Of a stretch of 64,000 nt of DNA, positions 63,320-64,000 are shown piece after piece (the stretch's first letter is position 1; each line of letters begins with the position of its first letter). The notes under the pieces are model-generated. The model saw only the letters and a program-made list of their open reading frames with translations. It was not told where the DNA came from and searched no databases. The translations under genes and the position numbers were made by a program. The stretch is taken from positions 2,862,501 to 2,926,500 of the forward strand of contig NZ_CP074126.1 of assembly GCF_018282095.1 (NCBI RefSeq), read 5' to 3'. Source of the stretch: Pseudovibrio brasiliensis. Lineage in GTDB: Bacteria; Pseudomonadota; Alphaproteobacteria; Rhizobiales; Stappiaceae.

Positions 63320-64000
63320 GAGCCTGCCCCTTCCTGTCTGGAAAGCACTCTGAGCAAGCCCATGCCGACACACGCCAGCACAAGGCCAATCCCCCATGGC
63401 ATCACCTGATCCGGCGCCAGGTGCCAGCCAAACGGCTCAAACGCTTCGCCAAAACCATTGGAATGACGAACAGCCAGTTCCACCAGCACAACAACACCAG
63501 CTGAGGCAAGAAGCGCAGAAACCAGATAAGCCCCAAGCCGGAGGAACTCCTTCACTCCGAAGGCGCCTTTGAAAGCATTGGCCCCACTCAGCAACAAACC
63601 AGCAAGACCACCCGGCGCAAACAGGATCATTCCGATAAACAGCAGGCCCAGATAAAGCAGCCAGGCTTCAGAGTAGTCAGAGAGGTTGGACTGCATAAAG
63701 GTCAGTACCACAGCGCCAAGAATCGGACCTGCGAAATAGCGCGCACCTCCAATATATGCCATCAACAGAACCAGACCGGACGGTACAACACTCAGACTCT
63801 CCGGCGTAAAGATCTCATAGTTCACCGCAGACATACCGCCTGCCAAGCCAGCAAACCCGCCAGCCGCGATGAACACCAAATAGCGAACCCGGTTGGGGTT
63901 ATAGCCCACAAACTGAACCCGTTCCGGATTGTCCCGCACCGCTTGCGCCAACTTGCCAAGCGGCGTTCGGGTGAAGGCATACATCAGTGCGGTGCCCAGA
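63316..64000 (-). CDS. livM: Branched-chain-type ABC transporter permease LivM, partial (5' end off the right edge)
   Basis: C-terminal part, about 228 codons, of a LivM-type inner-membrane permease. The frame is open to base 64000 (…LGTALMYAFTRTPLGKLAQAVRDN). The family motif FTRTPLGKLAQAVRDNPERVQFVGYNPNRVRYLVF is the cytoplasmic loop that contacts the ATPases, and four or five TMs follow. The C-terminal helix (VMPWGIGLVLACVGMGLLRVL) is an additional TM. The ATG at 63984 is internal to the motif region, so it is not the start. Confidence 0.9.
   Translation of the reverse strand, partial: LGTALMYAFTRTPLGKLAQAVRDNPERVQFVGYNPNRVRYLVFIAAGGFAGLAGGMSAVNYEIFTPESLSVVPSGLVLLMAYIGGARYFAGPILGAVVLTFMQSNLSDYSEAWLLYLGLLFIGMILFAPGGLAGLLLSGANAFKGAFGVKEFLRLGAYLVSALLASAGVVVLVELAVRHSNGFGEAFEPFGWHLAPDQVMPWGIGLVLACVGMGLLRVLSRQEGAGS

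Overview
The window looks like chromosomal DNA of a marine alphaproteobacterium of the Stappiaceae/Rhizobiales type (Pseudovibrio- or Labrenzia-like). This is inferred from the alphaproteobacterial Porin_2-type porins, the slt-dapA order, the moderate GC content, and the density of ABC and TRAP importers. No 16S or other phylogenetic marker is present, so the genus is a guess. I see no phage, insertion sequence, CRISPR array or integrase.

Layout. 0-4.5 kb: the 5' part of dapA, a lytic transglycosylase and an alpha/beta hydrolase. 4.6-11.4 kb: four co-oriented porin genes separated by long AT-rich spacers, with traces of a further, decayed porin end. 12.2-16.3 kb: a phosphonate/phosphate-ester importer, phnC-D-E-E, with Pho-box-like repeats upstream. 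16.7-19.5 kb: small poorly characterised genes (XRE regulator, an unknown 84-residue protein translationally coupled to a PAS-like protein, a GNAT-like protein, another unknown) and tRNA-Ser(GCT). 19.7-23.4 kb: a CecR-type TetR regulator with a YbhGFS-like efflux system. 23.5-33.9 kb: a carbohydrate-type ABC importer surrounded by a ROK regulator, a two-domain PIG-L deacetylase, an argininosuccinate-lyase-like enzyme and a PfkB kinase. 34.2-39.2 kb: a LacI regulator, an amino-acid-type binding protein, a large fused permease and a GH1 beta-glucosidase. 39.2-49.6 kb: a polyamine uptake and catabolism locus (GntR, aminotransferase, PuuB-like oxidase, PotFGHI-like importer, agmatinase-like enzyme, PuuA-like ligase). 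49.7-54.4 kb: TetR with a divergent four-gene operon of flavin monooxygenase, bile-acid/Na+ symporter family protein, epimerase and SDR. 54.6-64 kb: a TRAP transporter, then an opposite-strand acyl-CoA block (crotonase and two acyl-CoA dehydrogenases), an IclR regulator and the Liv-type genes livF, livG and a partial livM.

The window therefore reads as nutrient acquisition and catabolism: porins feed the periplasm, periplasmic binding proteins choose substrates, and each importer sits beside its regulator and first enzymes. Genes inside operons are tightly packed, often with 4-base ATGA or GTGA overlaps. Binding-protein genes are repeatedly followed by stem-loops that probably raise their expression relative to the membrane genes. 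The best candidate for an undescribed system is the PIG-L/lyase/PfkB/ROK importer cluster at 23.5-33.9 kb. The ATPase-less LacI/GH1 importer at 34.2-39.2 kb is the second.
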